Counted from the stretch's first letter, positions 53,051-63,644 are shown. The stretch is DNA of 64,000 bases from Clostridium pasteurianum DSM 525 = ATCC 6013 (GCF_000807255.1 NZ_CP009268.1:4122384-4186383), one strand, 5' to 3'. Numbers and translations are program-made. Notes: generated from the letters alone by a model not told the origin.

Positions 53051-53812
53051 TTATATACTAAAATTATTTATTTCTATATTACATTTTTCAAGAGATTCTT
53101 TAATTTGACTTGTAAATTCCAGTGCATGTTTACCATCCCCGTGAACGCAAACTGTATCTGCTTTTATTTCTATATCTTTACCTTGCTGACATTTAACCAG
53201 TCCTTCTTTTATCATGCGCACTACTCTGGTTACTGCCTCATTGGTATTAGTAATCATCGCCTCTGGATTGCTTCTAGAAGTAAGAGATCCATCCCGTTGA
53301 TAAGTTCTATCTGCAAATACTTCACTGGCAATTTTAACCCCAACTTTTTCTCCCTGAATAATAAGTTCACTGCCAGCTAATCCAAATAAAATCAGTTCAG
53401 GATCCACCTTATATACTGCTTCTGCAACAGCTCTTGCAATTTTGCTGTCCCTTGCCGCTATATTATAAAGTGCTCCATGAGGTTTTACATGCTGCAATTT
53501 ACTTCCTTCCGATTTTACAAATCCATAGAGTGCCCCTATTTGATACACAACTATATTATAGGCATCCTCTGGAGATATGTTTATATTACGTCTTCCAAAG
53601 CCAACTAAATCCTGAATTCCAGGATGTGCTCCAATGGCTACATTATTTAAAAGAGCTAATTTTACAGTTTTTCTCATTACGCTTGGATCACCAGCATGAA
53701 ATCCACAGGCAATATTAGCAGATGTAATATATGGCAATACCAATTCGTCATTACCTAATTTATAAACTCCAAAGCTCTCTCCTAAATCGCAATTTAAATC
53801 TACTTTGTACAT
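53051..53812 (-). CDS. pxpA: 5-Oxoprolinase subunit A (LamB/YcsF family)
   Basis: A 253-aa protein: [53 protein letters not shown] and [11 protein letters not shown] are the family hallmarks, with His and Asp residues in the presumed active site. First gene of pxpABC, which recycles 5-oxoproline formed spontaneously from glutamine or glutamate. The gap to pxpB is small and co-transcription is likely. The upstream 53813-54047 stretch is AT-rich promoter DNA without other features. Confidence 0.94.
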   Translation of the reverse strand: MYKVDLNCDLGESFGVYKLGNDELVLPYITSANIACGFHAGDPSVMRKTVKLALLNNVAIGAHPGIQDLVGFGRRNINISPEDAYNIVVYQIGALYGFVKSEGSKLQHVKPHGALYNIAARDSKIARAVAEAVYKVDPELILFGLAGSELIIQGEKVGVKIASEVFADRTYQRDGSLTSRSNPEAMITNTNEAVTRVVRMIKEGLVKCQQGKDIEIKADTVCVHGDGKHALEFTSQIKESLEKCNIEINNFSI

Positions 53813-54047
53813 AATAACCTTCCTCTTTTACCCTGCAATTTCTTCTATATATAAATCCTTTTTATACTTTACAGTTACATTTTCAATGTTTTTAGCAGTA
53901 ACTATTTACCACAAAATATTCTCACAATAATAGTGAAATTTTATTTATGTTTTTTTGTCTTTTATTAACAAACTCATAATATCATATTATTTTCAATAAT
54001 CCAATCAATCTATCATTATGTAGATTTCTCTATATAATGTGATATAA

Positions 54048-54080
54048 ATAAAGACACTAAATTTATATTAGCATCTTTAT
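54048..54080 (-). terminator. Hairpin after the LysM-GH18 gene
   Basis: ATAAAGA-x-TAA pairs with TTA-x-TCTTTAT, followed on the minus strand by TTTATATC. It lies about 57 bases past the stop. AT-rich and therefore weak. Confidence 0.4.
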
Positions 54081-54136
54081 AAAACTTCATAATTAATTTA
54101 TTTTCACTTTTACATCAATATATTATTGTATTCATA

Positions 54137-55417
54137 TTAAATAACCTTTTTAACATCATACAGAGAATTTAAAACTAACCAATTCTGTGGAAAATATCTC
54201 CCTATAGTCCAATAACTTATACCTGCAAGTTTAAATTCATTAGCCAATTCCAGCTTTGCTCTGATACTTCTAGCATCCTCAAACCAAACTTCATGCTCTC
54301 TTCCATTACTTTCATAATAATTAAAATAGGGAGCTTGAGACAATCTATCATATTGTATTTCTGCCCCTACTCTAGCTGCAAGATTAACTGCTCCTACATT
54401 TGAAACAGTATTTGCTCTATTACCTCTTTTAAAAGGCAGAGGCCAATCATATCCATAGTTTGGTATACCCATAAATATTTTATTCCTAGGTATAACAGTA
54501 ACAGCATAATCTAAAACTCTCCTTACAGAATTGATGGGTGCTACTGCCATTGGTGGTCCATAGGTATATCCCCATTCATAGGTCATCAATATAACATGAG
54601 ATACGACTTCACCGTGAACAGGATAATCATGCCCTTCATATAAAATTCCTGTCTGATTACCTGATATTTTAGGTGCCAATGCAGTTGTAACAGGATAACC
54701 TAATGGTTTTAATTTTTCCACAGCTTTTCTAAGAAAATTATTGTATAATTCTCTATCCTCAGCATAGATATACTCAAAATCAACATCTAATCCATAATAG
54801 TTTTTTGCTTTTAAAGTTTCAATCACATTATTTAAAAGTTTATTCTGCAGCTGTTCACTGGACAAAATTGTTCTGGCTAAGTCACTGCTAAAACCTCCTC
54901 CTGGCAGGAGATTACTGATGACTAAAAGGGGAGCAACTCCTGCTGCTCTTGCTGCTTCTATTAACGGCGTATCATTAATCTCTCTTAGCGAACCATCTTC
55001 CTTTACTTCATGGCTAAATATACTCAAATATGTCAAATTAGGTAAAGTCTTTCTCAACACTTCCATATTTATATTGGGGAAGGCATATCCATTTACTTCA
55101 ATGGTTCCAAATTTTCTTGTCCTAGAAGGTATTCTTAAAACCTGCCCTGGATATATTAAATCTGGATTAGTTATTTGAGGATTTGCAGCAATTAATTCAT
55201 TAACAGTCATTCCATAAGCTGCGGCAATTGAATATAAACTCTCATTAGGAGTTACAATATGTTTTCTTATGCCTTCAAGAATCACCAAAGTTTGACCTAC
55301 TACTAGCCTATCAGGATTTGTAAGTTCATTATCTGATATTATTTTATCAGCAGAAACTTTATATAACCGCGATATAGAATAAACAGATTCACCATTATTC
55401 ACAACATGTATAATCAA
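54137..55417 (-). CDS. LysM-GH18 cortex-lytic-type glycosidase (SleL/YaaH-like)
   Basis: A 426-aa protein with two LysM domains (about 1-47 and 52-96; each ends PGQxLxIP- or VGQTLVI-like) followed by a GH18 barrel. The catalytic motif YYGLDVDFEYI (D-x-D-x-E) is complete, and MTYEWGYTYGPPMAVAP is typical of SleL/YaaH. There is no signal peptide, as in spore-coat enzymes of this group. It acts on cortex muropeptides during germination, N-acetylglucosaminidase being the known activity. It stands alone; no sigma-factor-specific promoter could be assigned. Confidence 0.9.
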   Translation of the reverse strand: MIIHVVNNGESVYSISRLYKVSADKIISDNELTNPDRLVVGQTLVILEGIRKHIVTPNESLYSIAAAYGMTVNELIAANPQITNPDLIYPGQVLRIPSRTRKFGTIEVNGYAFPNINMEVLRKTLPNLTYLSIFSHEVKEDGSLREINDTPLIEAARAAGVAPLLVISNLLPGGGFSSDLARTILSSEQLQNKLLNNVIETLKAKNYYGLDVDFEYIYAEDRELYNNFLRKAVEKLKPLGYPVTTALAPKISGNQTGILYEGHDYPVHGEVVSHVILMTYEWGYTYGPPMAVAPINSVRRVLDYAVTVIPRNKIFMGIPNYGYDWPLPFKRGNRANTVSNVGAVNLAARVGAEIQYDRLSQAPYFNYYESNGREHEVWFEDARSIRAKLELANEFKLAGISYWTIGRYFPQNWLVLNSLYDVKKVI

Positions 55418-55538
55418 CTAACTTACCACCTTTTACATACTTAAAATTATTATATGAATACTAATAAATATTTAATACAATTTCTATAATATTTGCTATT
55501 CATCCCCAATAATATATGACTTAGGAAAATTTCCTTCT

Positions 55539-55662
55539 TTAAGGCATCTTAATAAAAGTTAGCTTATACATGTTTAAATGTATAGTAACAACTTTAACTT
55601 CAGCCTTTCTAGTTTCTTTAAACAAGCTTTCACTAAAATGATTAATTCCCTCTTTTGCAGCT
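55539..55662 (-). pseudogene. C-terminal fragment of a short-chain dehydrogenase
   Basis: On the minus strand an open stretch reads AFSAAKEGINHFSESLFKET, RKAEVKVVTIHLNMYKL, TFIKMP and a stop at 55539. The (Y)SAxKxGxxxFSESLxxE block is the classical SDR segment after the catalytic Tyr. No start and no Rossmann part remain, so it is a gene scrap overlapping the polC terminator. Nothing else was seen in 55418-55751. Confidence 0.5.
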
Positions 55663-55691
55663 GAAAAAGCCCTGGGAAGTTTCCCAAGGCT
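55663..55691 (-). terminator. Terminator of polC
   Basis: AGCC(T)TTGGGAA pairs with TTCCCA(G)GGCT around a 2-4 base loop and is followed on the minus strand by TTTTTC, about 60 bases past the polC stop. Confidence 0.8.
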
Positions 55692-55751
55692 ACTTTGGTT
55701 ATTAATTCATACTTTATAGTTTAATAATATTTGCCATTATCATAAAAATAA

Positions 55752-58700
55752 CTAAATTGCATCAAAAAAACTTAATTGATCTTTTTCAGGAAGACCTTTT
55801 AAACATCCAAACTTTCTTAGTGAATCTATAGCTGAATTACCTATTTTAGCACGTTTTTTCAAATCTTCTACAGAGTTTATAGGTATTTCCTCTTGGGCTG
55901 CATTATATATCCCCTCTGCTGCCACATTTCCCATACCTGATATACTATTTATAGGAGGCCTCAATCCCTCTTCCTCCACCAAAAATTGTGTGGCATGAGA
56001 TTTATACAAATCAATAGGAAGAATTTTAATGCCTCTTTCATACATTTCCAAAACCAATTCCAAATCATCATACATATCCTTATCCTTAGGAGGAGCCTGC
56101 ATACCCATACTTTCAATTTCCTTCATCTTTGCTTTAACCTTTTCTTTTCCAAAAATCATAAATTCTGCATCGAAAGCTTTTGCTCTGATGGTGAAGTATG
56201 CTGCATAATAAGCCTTAGGTATGTGAACCTTAAACCAGGCTATTCTAAAGGCCATCATTACATAAGCTGCAGCATGAGCCTTAGGAAACATATACTTTAT
56301 CTTTTTACAGGATTCTATATACCATTCCGGTACTTCATGCTCCCTCATTAAGGCCTCATATTCCACAAATTTAGGCTCCTTTAATGCCTTTCCCTTACGT
56401 ACTGTCTCCATTATCTTAAAGGCAGAGTTTGGAGGCAGACCTTTTTTGATAAGATAAACCATGATATCATCTCTTGTACATACTGCTTCACTTATACTGG
56501 TGACTATTCCCTCATCAATTAAGTCCTTGGCATTTCCAAGCCACACATCAGTACCATGGGAAAGTCCTGATATACATATTAAATCTGTAAAGGTCTTTGG
56601 CATAATATCTAAAAGCATTCCTCTTACAAACTTGGTACCAAACTCAGGTATACCGAAAGTTCCCACCTTTGAATTTACCTGCTCAGGTGTTACTCCTAGA
56701 GCTTCTGTAGATGAAAATATAGACATAGTTTTCTTTTCATCCATAGGTATAGTTTTTGGATCTACTCCAGTTATATCCTGCAGCATTCTTATAACTGTTG
56801 GATCGTCATGCCCCAATATATCCAGCTTCAATAGATTCTGATCAATAGAGTGATAATCAAAATGGGTTGTTATAATATCCGAATTTGGATCATCAGCAGG
56901 ATGCTGAACGGGACAAAATTCGAAAATTTCTCTTCCCTTAGGCACAACAATTATTCCACCAGGATGCTGACCTGAAGTTCTTTTTATTCCTGTACAGCCT
57001 TTTGAGATTCTAGTAATCTCTGCCTTATTTACTGTAAGATTCTTTTCATCCAAATACTTTTTTACATATCCAAAGGCTGTTTTTTCCGCTACAGTACCTA
57101 TAGTTCCGGCCTTAAAAGTTGTGCCCTTTCCAAAGATAACCTCTGTATATTTATGTGCCTTTGCCTGGTATTCTCCTGAAAAGTTTAAGTCTATATCTGG
57201 TTCTTTGTCTCCATTGAACCCTAAGAAAGTTTCAAAGGGAATATCTATTCCATCCTTAGCCATTTGCTCTCCACATACAGGACAACATTTATCCGGCAAG
57301 TCGAAACCATTTTTAAAACCATAATCTTTAAAATCAGAATGCTTGCATTTTGGACACCTGTAATGAGGCGGCAGTGCATTTACCTCTGTTATACCAGTCA
57401 TATATGCTACTACAGAGGAACCAACGGAACCTCTGGAACCGACTAGATATCCATCTTCATTTGATTTCCATACTAGTTTTTGAGCAATTATATACATTAC
57501 GGAGAAACCATTTTTTATAATGGATTCCAGCTCCTTATCCAGTCTTTGCTTAACTAGTTCAGGAAGTGGATCTCCATACAGTTCATGAGCTTTTTCATAG
57601 GTAATATCCTTAATGGTCTGTTCACAGCCATCTATATGTGGTGTAGCTTTTACTGGTGATATTGGACTTATTCTCTCGCACATATCCGATATTTTATTAG
57701 TATTTGTAACTACAACCTCATAAGCCTTTTCTTTACCTAAATAGGAAAACTCCTGAAGCATTTCCTCGGTAGTCCTTAAATATAATGGAGCCTGATTATC
57801 TGCATCTTTAAAGCCCTGACCGGCTTCAAGTATACGCCTATATATCTCATCCTCAGGATCCATGAAATGAACATCACCTGTAGCTACTACAAGTTTATTC
57901 AGTTTTTCTCCAAGATGTATAATTTTTTTATTAATTTCCTTTAGATATTCTCTGTTAGGTACCTGTTCCTGCCTTACTAAATAATCATTATTGCCTAGAG
58001 GCTGAATTTCCAGATAATCATATTCTTCTGCAATAGCTTCAATTTCCTCATCTGATTTTCCAAGAAGTATTGCCTGATATAATTCTCCTTCACTACAAGC
58101 ACTACCAAGAATTAAACCCTCTGAATATTTTTTATACATACTCTTTAATATACGAGGCTTTTTATAGAAATAATCTAAATTGGAATAAGATACAAGTCTG
58201 TATAAATTCTTTAAGCCCACATAATTTTTTGCAAATATTATTGCATGATAAGTCCTAAGCTTTTTATATTCCTGCTTTTTAGACTCTTCATCTGAAGCAT
58301 ATAAATCTATATCCTCAATGGTTTGGCATCCTCTTTCCCTTAGTTTTCCAAGCATTACTTCAAAAACCTTAACAGTAGTATCAACATCATCTAAAGCTCT
58401 GTGAGCAACTTCCACCTTTATACCAAGGTGTTTTGCAATTCTTCCTAATTTATAGGTTTTAAAATCAGGGAAAACCTCCTGTGCCAGAGACAAAGTATCT
58501 AAATATGTAAAGTCAAAGTCATAGCCTAAAACTCTAGCATTATGCTTTAAAAATCCCACATCAAATCCAGCATTGTGAGCAACTAAAACACTCCCCTTAA
58601 TAAACTCCAACATTTTAGGAAAAACCTGTTCTATAGTTTCAGCATTTCTCACCATATCATCAGTTATATTAGTAACCTCTACAACCCTTGCAGGAATAGG

Positions 58701-60101
58701 CTTTTCAGGATTTACAAAACAGCTGAACTGGTCTATTACCTTACCCTCTTTATATTTCATGATTCCTATTTCAGTAATTTTTTCAGTTACTGGTGAAAAT
58801 CCGGTGGTTTCTAAATCCAGCACACAATACGTGGTGTCAATACTTTGGCCCTTAGTATTTGTTACTGATGGCTTTTTATCCGGAGCCAAATAGGCCTCTA
58901 CTCCATACAGCACCTTCATATCAGGATTATCTCTACCTAAAAGCTTATGTGCCTCTGGAAAGGCCTGAACTACTCCATGATCTGTTATGGCAATTGACCT
59001 CATGCCCCAGCTCATAGCTCTTTTAATCAAGTCAGTAGCACTGGTCATGGCATCCATTTGACTCATCTGTGTATGCATATGCAGCTCAACTCTCTTCACC
59101 TCTGTATTATCCTGTCTCTTAGCTCTCTTTACACCTTGAGTTTCTATTATGGTATTAGCAATCATCTCAACTTCCCCAGAAAATTTACTATAACCTGCAT
59201 TTCCTACAAGCTTAACGCCCTTAGCTTTTTTAAGCTTAGGTAATACTTTATCATCTTCACCTGGCTTCAAGAAAGTCTTACAAGTCATAGAACTTGAACC
59301 ATCGTACAGATCAAAGGAAACTAATGTCTTTCCGCTCTTCAATTCCTTTGCTTCCATATTGGATATTTCACCCTCTAAGGCTATCCTACCCTCATCGGGT
59401 GTAATGTCAGTAATCTTTATTACAGTTTCCTTAATTTTAGCATTTCTTCCTACTATCAAGGATGAATCAATCTTTTTACCATTGGTCTCTATTTCTGCTT
59501 TTACTTCCTGTTTTTTATTTCCAACTTCCTTAGACAATTTAGGACTATTACTGTTTAAATCCTTCTTAATCTTATTTATAACCTCAAACATTTTCTTATT
59601 ATTTATTTCCTCTTGTAAGTTTAATTCTCCACTATTTACCTTATCAACAAAATTTATTTTATATGTAGTACCATAAAATGTTTTTATAGCCTTATAAAGT
59701 TGCTTGTCATAATTCATAGATTTTAAAAAATTTGATACAGCAATTTTAAAATTAAAATTTATAGTATTTTCATCTACCTGAAATTCACTATTATTTAAAA
59801 TTGTCTTTAAAACAGGATGTTTATCCGCCAGTAAAAATACAATATTTTTAAGTTCCTCTTCTATAGGCTTTTTATCCGTTCCATCAGCATACTTTACAGA
59901 AATTATAGAATCTCTTAATGAAAATCTTTTTCTTATAAATCTGTTAAGATCTTGAAATTCCCTTATTTCAATATATTTATCTGAACTAATTTTCATCTCC
60001 AGACGTTTACTTTTCTTGCTTAATACTACCGATTCTACAAGGGCAGTATTTATATTACCCTTTACTGTATAATCACTAAAAATTTCATTTATTCTTTTCA
60101 T
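55752..60101 (-). CDS. polC: DNA polymerase III alpha subunit, PolC type
   Basis: A 1,449-aa replicative polymerase of Gram-positive bacteria. In order: N-terminal domain, OB fold (EGRIALEGEISNMEAKEL), PHP domain (RVELHMHTQMSQMDAMTS), DnaQ-like 3'-5' exonuclease inserted in PHP (CVLDLETTGFSPVTEKITEIG, HNAGFDVGFL, HRALDDVDTT), a zinc finger (CPKCKHSD and CCPVCGEQ), the palm with DxD in EPDIDLNFSGEYQ, and a C-terminal thumb/clamp-binding region ending LSFFDAI, which resembles a beta-clamp motif. Full length for the family. TCTTTTCAT at the 5' end and AGAGAGGTAAAG before ATG support the start. It is flanked by its own terminator and a terminator for rlmH. Confidence 0.98.
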   Translation of the reverse strand: MKRINEIFSDYTVKGNINTALVESVVLSKKSKRLEMKISSDKYIEIREFQDLNRFIRKRFSLRDSIISVKYADGTDKKPIEEELKNIVFLLADKHPVLKTILNNSEFQVDENTINFNFKIAVSNFLKSMNYDKQLYKAIKTFYGTTYKINFVDKVNSGELNLQEEINNKKMFEVINKIKKDLNSNSPKLSKEVGNKKQEVKAEIETNGKKIDSSLIVGRNAKIKETVIKITDITPDEGRIALEGEISNMEAKELKSGKTLVSFDLYDGSSSMTCKTFLKPGEDDKVLPKLKKAKGVKLVGNAGYSKFSGEVEMIANTIIETQGVKRAKRQDNTEVKRVELHMHTQMSQMDAMTSATDLIKRAMSWGMRSIAITDHGVVQAFPEAHKLLGRDNPDMKVLYGVEAYLAPDKKPSVTNTKGQSIDTTYCVLDLETTGFSPVTEKITEIGIMKYKEGKVIDQFSCFVNPEKPIPARVVEVTNITDDMVRNAETIEQVFPKMLEFIKGSVLVAHNAGFDVGFLKHNARVLGYDFDFTYLDTLSLAQEVFPDFKTYKLGRIAKHLGIKVEVAHRALDDVDTTVKVFEVMLGKLRERGCQTIEDIDLYASDEESKKQEYKKLRTYHAIIFAKNYVGLKNLYRLVSYSNLDYFYKKPRILKSMYKKYSEGLILGSACSEGELYQAILLGKSDEEIEAIAEEYDYLEIQPLGNNDYLVRQEQVPNREYLKEINKKIIHLGEKLNKLVVATGDVHFMDPEDEIYRRILEAGQGFKDADNQAPLYLRTTEEMLQEFSYLGKEKAYEVVVTNTNKISDMCERISPISPVKATPHIDGCEQTIKDITYEKAHELYGDPLPELVKQRLDKELESIIKNGFSVMYIIAQKLVWKSNEDGYLVGSRGSVGSSVVAYMTGITEVNALPPHYRCPKCKHSDFKDYGFKNGFDLPDKCCPVCGEQMAKDGIDIPFETFLGFNGDKEPDIDLNFSGEYQAKAHKYTEVIFGKGTTFKAGTIGTVAEKTAFGYVKKYLDEKNLTVNKAEITRISKGCTGIKRTSGQHPGGIIVVPKGREIFEFCPVQHPADDPNSDIITTHFDYHSIDQNLLKLDILGHDDPTVIRMLQDITGVDPKTIPMDEKKTMSIFSSTEALGVTPEQVNSKVGTFGIPEFGTKFVRGMLLDIMPKTFTDLICISGLSHGTDVWLGNAKDLIDEGIVTSISEAVCTRDDIMVYLIKKGLPPNSAFKIMETVRKGKALKEPKFVEYEALMREHEVPEWYIESCKKIKYMFPKAHAAAYVMMAFRIAWFKVHIPKAYYAAYFTIRAKAFDAEFMIFGKEKVKAKMKEIESMGMQAPPKDKDMYDDLELVLEMYERGIKILPIDLYKSHATQFLVEEEGLRPPINSISGMGNVAAEGIYNAAQEEIPINSVEDLKKRAKIGNSAIDSLRKFGCLKGLPEKDQLSFFDAI

Positions 60102-60281
60102 AGAATTCTTTACCTCTCTTCAAAATTTTTAGCACTTTATTATTATATAGAAAGACTTATAATTTGTCATGTAGAAAATTTTATATGTCATATATAATAA
60201 GTATACCCTTTTATTGGTTAAATCACTATATGTAAATATTATTATAATTCATCAAAATTCATACACAAATTGGAAAAAAAG

Positions 60282-60318
60282 AAAAAAGCACTCATTTTCT
60301 TAATTAGTGTGCTTTTTT
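60282..60318 (-). terminator. Terminator of rlmH, upstream of polC
   Basis: AAAAAAGCAC pairs with GTGCTTTTTT across about 17 bases; on the minus strand the stem ends in T6. It separates rlmH from polC. The polC promoter must lie in 60102-60281, where no clear match was picked out. Confidence 0.75.
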
Positions 60319-60410
60319 CTTAATCAAATCCATTCGCTTATAGTCAAATTTAGAGTAGTAATACGGCTCTTAAAGACATCAAATATAAATAATTTTGAGA
60401 ATAACCTAAG

Positions 60411-60890
60411 TCATTTATGATACGGTTCACCCTTCATTATCCTAAAACCTCTATAAATTTGCTCCAGCAGCATAACTCTAAATAACTGATGAGGAAAAGT
60501 CATCTTTGAAAAACAAAGTCTATAATTAGCTCTATTTAAAACTGATTCCGATAATCCCAAAGAACCTCCAATGAGAAAAGCTATATTGCTTTCTCCTTTT
60601 ACTCCTAAGTCCTTAATAAAACCTGACAATTCTTCAGAAGATAACATTTTGCCCTTTAAATCTAAAGCCACCACGTGCATATTATCTTTAATATATTTTA
60701 ATATAAGCTGACCTTCTTTATTCTTTATAATTTCCTCATCTTTAGCTGAAGCATTATCTGGGGTCTTCTCATCTTGAAGCTCTATTATATCCAATTTGCA
60801 GTATCTAGAAAGTCTCTTTTTATATTCCGCTATAGCCTCTCTAAGATATTTTTCCTTTATTTTGCCTACAGTGATTAGAGTTATATTCAA
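60411..60890 (-). CDS. rlmH: 23S rRNA (pseudouridine-1915-N3)-methyltransferase RlmH
   Basis: A 159-aa SPOUT methyltransferase, exactly the usual length when started at the TTG (60890) behind GGAGAAACAACT. NITLITVGKIKEKYLREAI, FLIGGSLGLSESVL (the SAM-binding knot) and the C-terminal FRVMLLEQIYRGFRIMKGEPYHK are diagnostic. It methylates pseudouridine 1915 of helix 69 in the ribosome. It lies 23 bases after the aminotransferase gene and is probably co-transcribed with it. Confidence 0.96.
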   Translation of the reverse strand: MNITLITVGKIKEKYLREAIAEYKKRLSRYCKLDIIELQDEKTPDNASAKDEEIIKNKEGQLILKYIKDNMHVVALDLKGKMLSSEELSGFIKDLGVKGESNIAFLIGGSLGLSESVLNRANYRLCFSKMTFPHQLFRVMLLEQIYRGFRIMKGEPYHK

Positions 60891-60913
60891 AGTTGTTTCT
60901 CCTAACAAAAAAA

Positions 60914-62086
60914 TTAAATTCTCGTAAGTTTTGCCTTTTCCCTTAAAGTCTTCAACCTCTTAATTGCCTCAAGCAACGTATCTTCATTTTTAGCAAAATG
61001 AAATCTTATATAGTTGTTTACATCTTCTTTAAAAAAACTTGATCCCGGTACTGCAGCAACTCCTACTTCCTTAGCTAACCACTCACAGAATTCTACATCA
61101 CTACCATCAGTGAACTCTGATATATCTATCATGACATAATAAGCCCCTTCTGGTTTTGTGTATTTAAGTCCTGCTTCGTCTAATCCTTTTAAAAATAATT
61201 CTCTTTTCTTTGTATACAGTTCTGTTAAATCCTCATAGTACTTATCGGGAAGATTAATTCCAGCTAATATAGCTGCTTGAAGCGGTGCTGCTGCTCCAAC
61301 AGTTAAAAAGTCATGAACCTTTTTAGCATTTTCAATTATATTCTCGGGGGCAATGACATATCCTATTCTCCAACCAGTTATTGCATAAGTTTTAGATAGA
61401 GAACTACAGGAAATAGTACGTTCAAACATTCCTGGCAGCGAAGCCATGTAATGATGTTTGTTAGGCTTCATAACTATATGTTCATAGACTTCATCTGTGA
61501 TTACAAAAGTATCGTATTTCTTTGCTAAATCTGCTATAAACTGAAGTTCTTCCATTGTAAATACTTTACCTGTGGGATTAGATGGATTACATAGTATAAT
61601 TGCTTTAGGTCTTTGCTCAAATGCTTTTATTAATTCTTCTTTATCAAAATTGAATTCTGGTGGATTAAGTGGTACGTATATAGGTTCTGCTCCACAAAGT
61701 ATTGCATCTGCTCCATAATTCTCATAAAAGGGTGAGAATACAACAACTTTATCCCCTGGATTGCACACAGTCATCATGGAAACCATCATTGCCTCAGTAC
61801 TTCCACAGGTGATAACAATTTCTTTATTAGGATCTATGGCAATACCCATAAACTTCCTTTGTTTTTTTGATAGTGCTTCTCTTAACTTTTGGGATCCCCA
61901 AGTAATTTCATATTGATGAGGTCCTTCGTCTGCTACTTTTATAAGTTCTTCTTTAATTTCTTTTGGAGGATCAAAATCAGGAAATCCCTGTGACAAATTT
62001 ACAGCTCCATATTTATTTGCTATTCTTGTCATTTTTCTTATAATAGATTCCGTAAATCCATTTAGTCTTTCACTCATTTTAGGCAT
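60914..62086 (-). CDS. Class I/II pyridoxal-phosphate aminotransferase
   Basis: A 390-aa fold-type I aminotransferase. The PLP lysine is in CSSLSKTYAITGWRIGY; NPSNPTGKVF, ITDEVYEHIV and the C-terminal Arg in IRFHFAKN are conserved. It resembles the aspartate/aromatic/MalY-like group near kynurenine or methionine aminotransferases (NLSQGFPDFDPP, GPHQYEITWG). Donor and acceptor cannot be assigned by reading. It is followed by rlmH. Confidence 0.92.
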   Translation of the reverse strand: MPKMSERLNGFTESIIRKMTRIANKYGAVNLSQGFPDFDPPKEIKEELIKVADEGPHQYEITWGSQKLREALSKKQRKFMGIAIDPNKEIVITCGSTEAMMVSMMTVCNPGDKVVVFSPFYENYGADAILCGAEPIYVPLNPPEFNFDKEELIKAFEQRPKAIILCNPSNPTGKVFTMEELQFIADLAKKYDTFVITDEVYEHIVMKPNKHHYMASLPGMFERTISCSSLSKTYAITGWRIGYVIAPENIIENAKKVHDFLTVGAAAPLQAAILAGINLPDKYYEDLTELYTKKRELFLKGLDEAGLKYTKPEGAYYVMIDISEFTDGSDVEFCEWLAKEVGVAAVPGSSFFKEDVNNYIRFHFAKNEDTLLEAIKRLKTLREKAKLTRI

Positions 62087-62294
62087 ATTTAATCCATCCT
62101 CTCATTATACTAATACAATTGTTATGTGTAATTATTATTTAAAGCATCATTAATAATTAACTATTTACACATTCAATCAGGCAAATGGTATAAAATAACT
62201 ATAAAACTTAATCTTTTATTTATCTCTTTTCAATATATTCTAATCTGACTGCCATCTATTTGTAACAATTTAACTTAACAGATTTATATAACCT

Positions 62295-62795
62295 CTAGTT
62301 TTTACCACAGCACTGCTTATATTTTTTACCACTACCACAAGGGCAAGGTTCATTTCTCCCAATTTTGTTTTTATTAACTACAGTCTTGGAATTCTTCCAG
62401 TTATTATGTATTTCCTTTCTTTTTTCTTTTGAAAAGATCCCATCCCATTGAGAAAGGCCATAAAGATAATCTGCTTTTGCTTCAAGCATATTAAAGTATA
62501 ATTTTTCAAAGTCTACATTTGCATTTATAGTATCTTCTTTATTTATATTTTCTAGATCTAATTGTTCATTTAAACTATCGTTTATTCCATCTAAAAATCC
62601 CATAAAAAAGATATCATCCACTTCAAACTCTTTTGCCAAATCTTCAAATTTACCTTCTAAATCTTTTTTACGATCTGCTAATAGCTTAGTATATATTTTT
62701 GTTTCTATTGTCCCATATTCTTTCCAAAAAGCCGCTTCTCCTCTTGTTTTTACATACTCCACTACCATATCTGTCCAACTTTTATATAAACTCAT
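62295..62795 (-). CDS. SEC-C zinc-binding motif protein
   Basis: A 166-aa mainly helical protein ending in a SEC-C motif, [18 protein letters not shown], which binds zinc as in the C-terminus of SecA. The helical N-terminal part is not recognised. AAAGGAGAAATACGT precedes the ATG and overlaps the region just after the small CxxC gene upstream, so the two are probably co-transcribed. A role in protein quality control or binding to SecB-like partners is only a guess. Confidence 0.85.
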   Translation of the reverse strand: MSLYKSWTDMVVEYVKTRGEAAFWKEYGTIETKIYTKLLADRKKDLEGKFEDLAKEFEVDDIFFMGFLDGINDSLNEQLDLENINKEDTINANVDFEKLYFNMLEAKADYLYGLSQWDGIFSKEKRKEIHNNWKNSKTVVNKNKIGRNEPCPCGSGKKYKQCCGKN

Positions 62796-62809
62796 ACGTA
62801 TTTCTCCTT

Positions 62810-62971
62810 TTATTCATCTCTACACAATTTATATTCCGATTGTTTTTGACAATAATTACATTTGTGCTCCGTATCTTCTACTACATTCGGGAACCTTTCA
62901 TTTTCCAAAAGATAATCATCAAAGGCCTTGTCTAAATGCTCTTTACAAAAGTACTTATTTTCTTCTTGCAC
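62810..62971 (-). CDS. Small CxxH/CxxC zinc-binding protein
   Basis: A 53-aa protein starting at GTG (62971) behind GGAAGGATGATATAA. It has [15 protein letters not shown] near the N-terminus and [15 protein letters not shown] near the C-terminus: a Cys-x2-His and Cys-x2-Cys arrangement plus a further Cys. This matches the CxxH/CxxC small protein family known from Bacilli and Clostridia. The start overlaps the end of the GerMN lipoprotein gene by 17 bases, and the SEC-C gene follows 14 bases after its stop, forming a compact three-gene run. Confidence 0.8.
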   Translation of the reverse strand: MQEENKYFCKEHLDKAFDDYLLENERFPNVVEDTEHKCNYCQKQSEYKLCRDE

Positions 62972-63518
62972 TTATATCATCCTTCCCAAAAGGTTTTGAT
63001 ATATCATAGTTACCACCAAGTACATCTGTATCTTTATTATTGATTTGTATTTTTATTTTTTTTACAGAAGATAGTTGTTCCAAAGACATAGTTAAACTCT
63101 TTAGTATAGCTTCTTCTTTAACTGGAGTCATAGGAACTTTTGCATCCTCACTAAAGTTTATAAAGGCAATATCATTATTTATAGAAAAACTTAAAAGTTT
63201 AGTAGTCTTAGGCAAGATAGGTTTTAGTTTGCTTTCTATTCCCGGTCCTTTTATGAGTTCATTAATAATAAGCTCTCCTATGAATTCTTCTTTTTTTATT
63301 AATCTCTCTTCCATACCTACTTCTGCCTTGTTTTCATTTTTTGATGCATCAAAATATAAATTCAAGTCAAGTGCCTGACCTTTCTCTTTATATAACTTCA
63401 CATTTTCTACTTTATTGTTTAAATTTTGATTGTTATCTCTAAATGAACATGCACTAAATATTAAATTAGAACATATAAATATAATACCCATACTGGAAGC
63501 TAATACTTTTTTTTTCAT
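62955..63518 (-). CDS. GerMN-domain lipoprotein
   Basis: A 187-aa lipoprotein: the signal sequence ends IFSACSF with Cys23 or so. The rest is a GerMN domain (LNLYFDASKNENKAEVG, ELIINELIKGPG, SINNDIAFINFSEDA, LTMSLEQLSSVKKIKIQINN). GerMN proteins occur in sporulation (GerM) and as envelope lipoproteins. AGGAGATTTTT precedes the ATG. Confidence 0.9.
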   Translation of the reverse strand: MKKKVLASSMGIIFICSNLIFSACSFRDNNQNLNNKVENVKLYKEKGQALDLNLYFDASKNENKAEVGMEERLIKKEEFIGELIINELIKGPGIESKLKPILPKTTKLLSFSINNDIAFINFSEDAKVPMTPVKEEAILKSLTMSLEQLSSVKKIKIQINNKDTDVLGGNYDISKPFGKDDISARRK

Positions 63519-63644
63519 AAAAATCTCCTCTCATCAATAACCTGTACTTAAATAAGCCTATATACCTTATTTAAATTACTTTCAATATGCTGTTGTGAGT
63601 TTTTATGTAACATTATAACAACAATTAATTATAAAACAAAAGTA

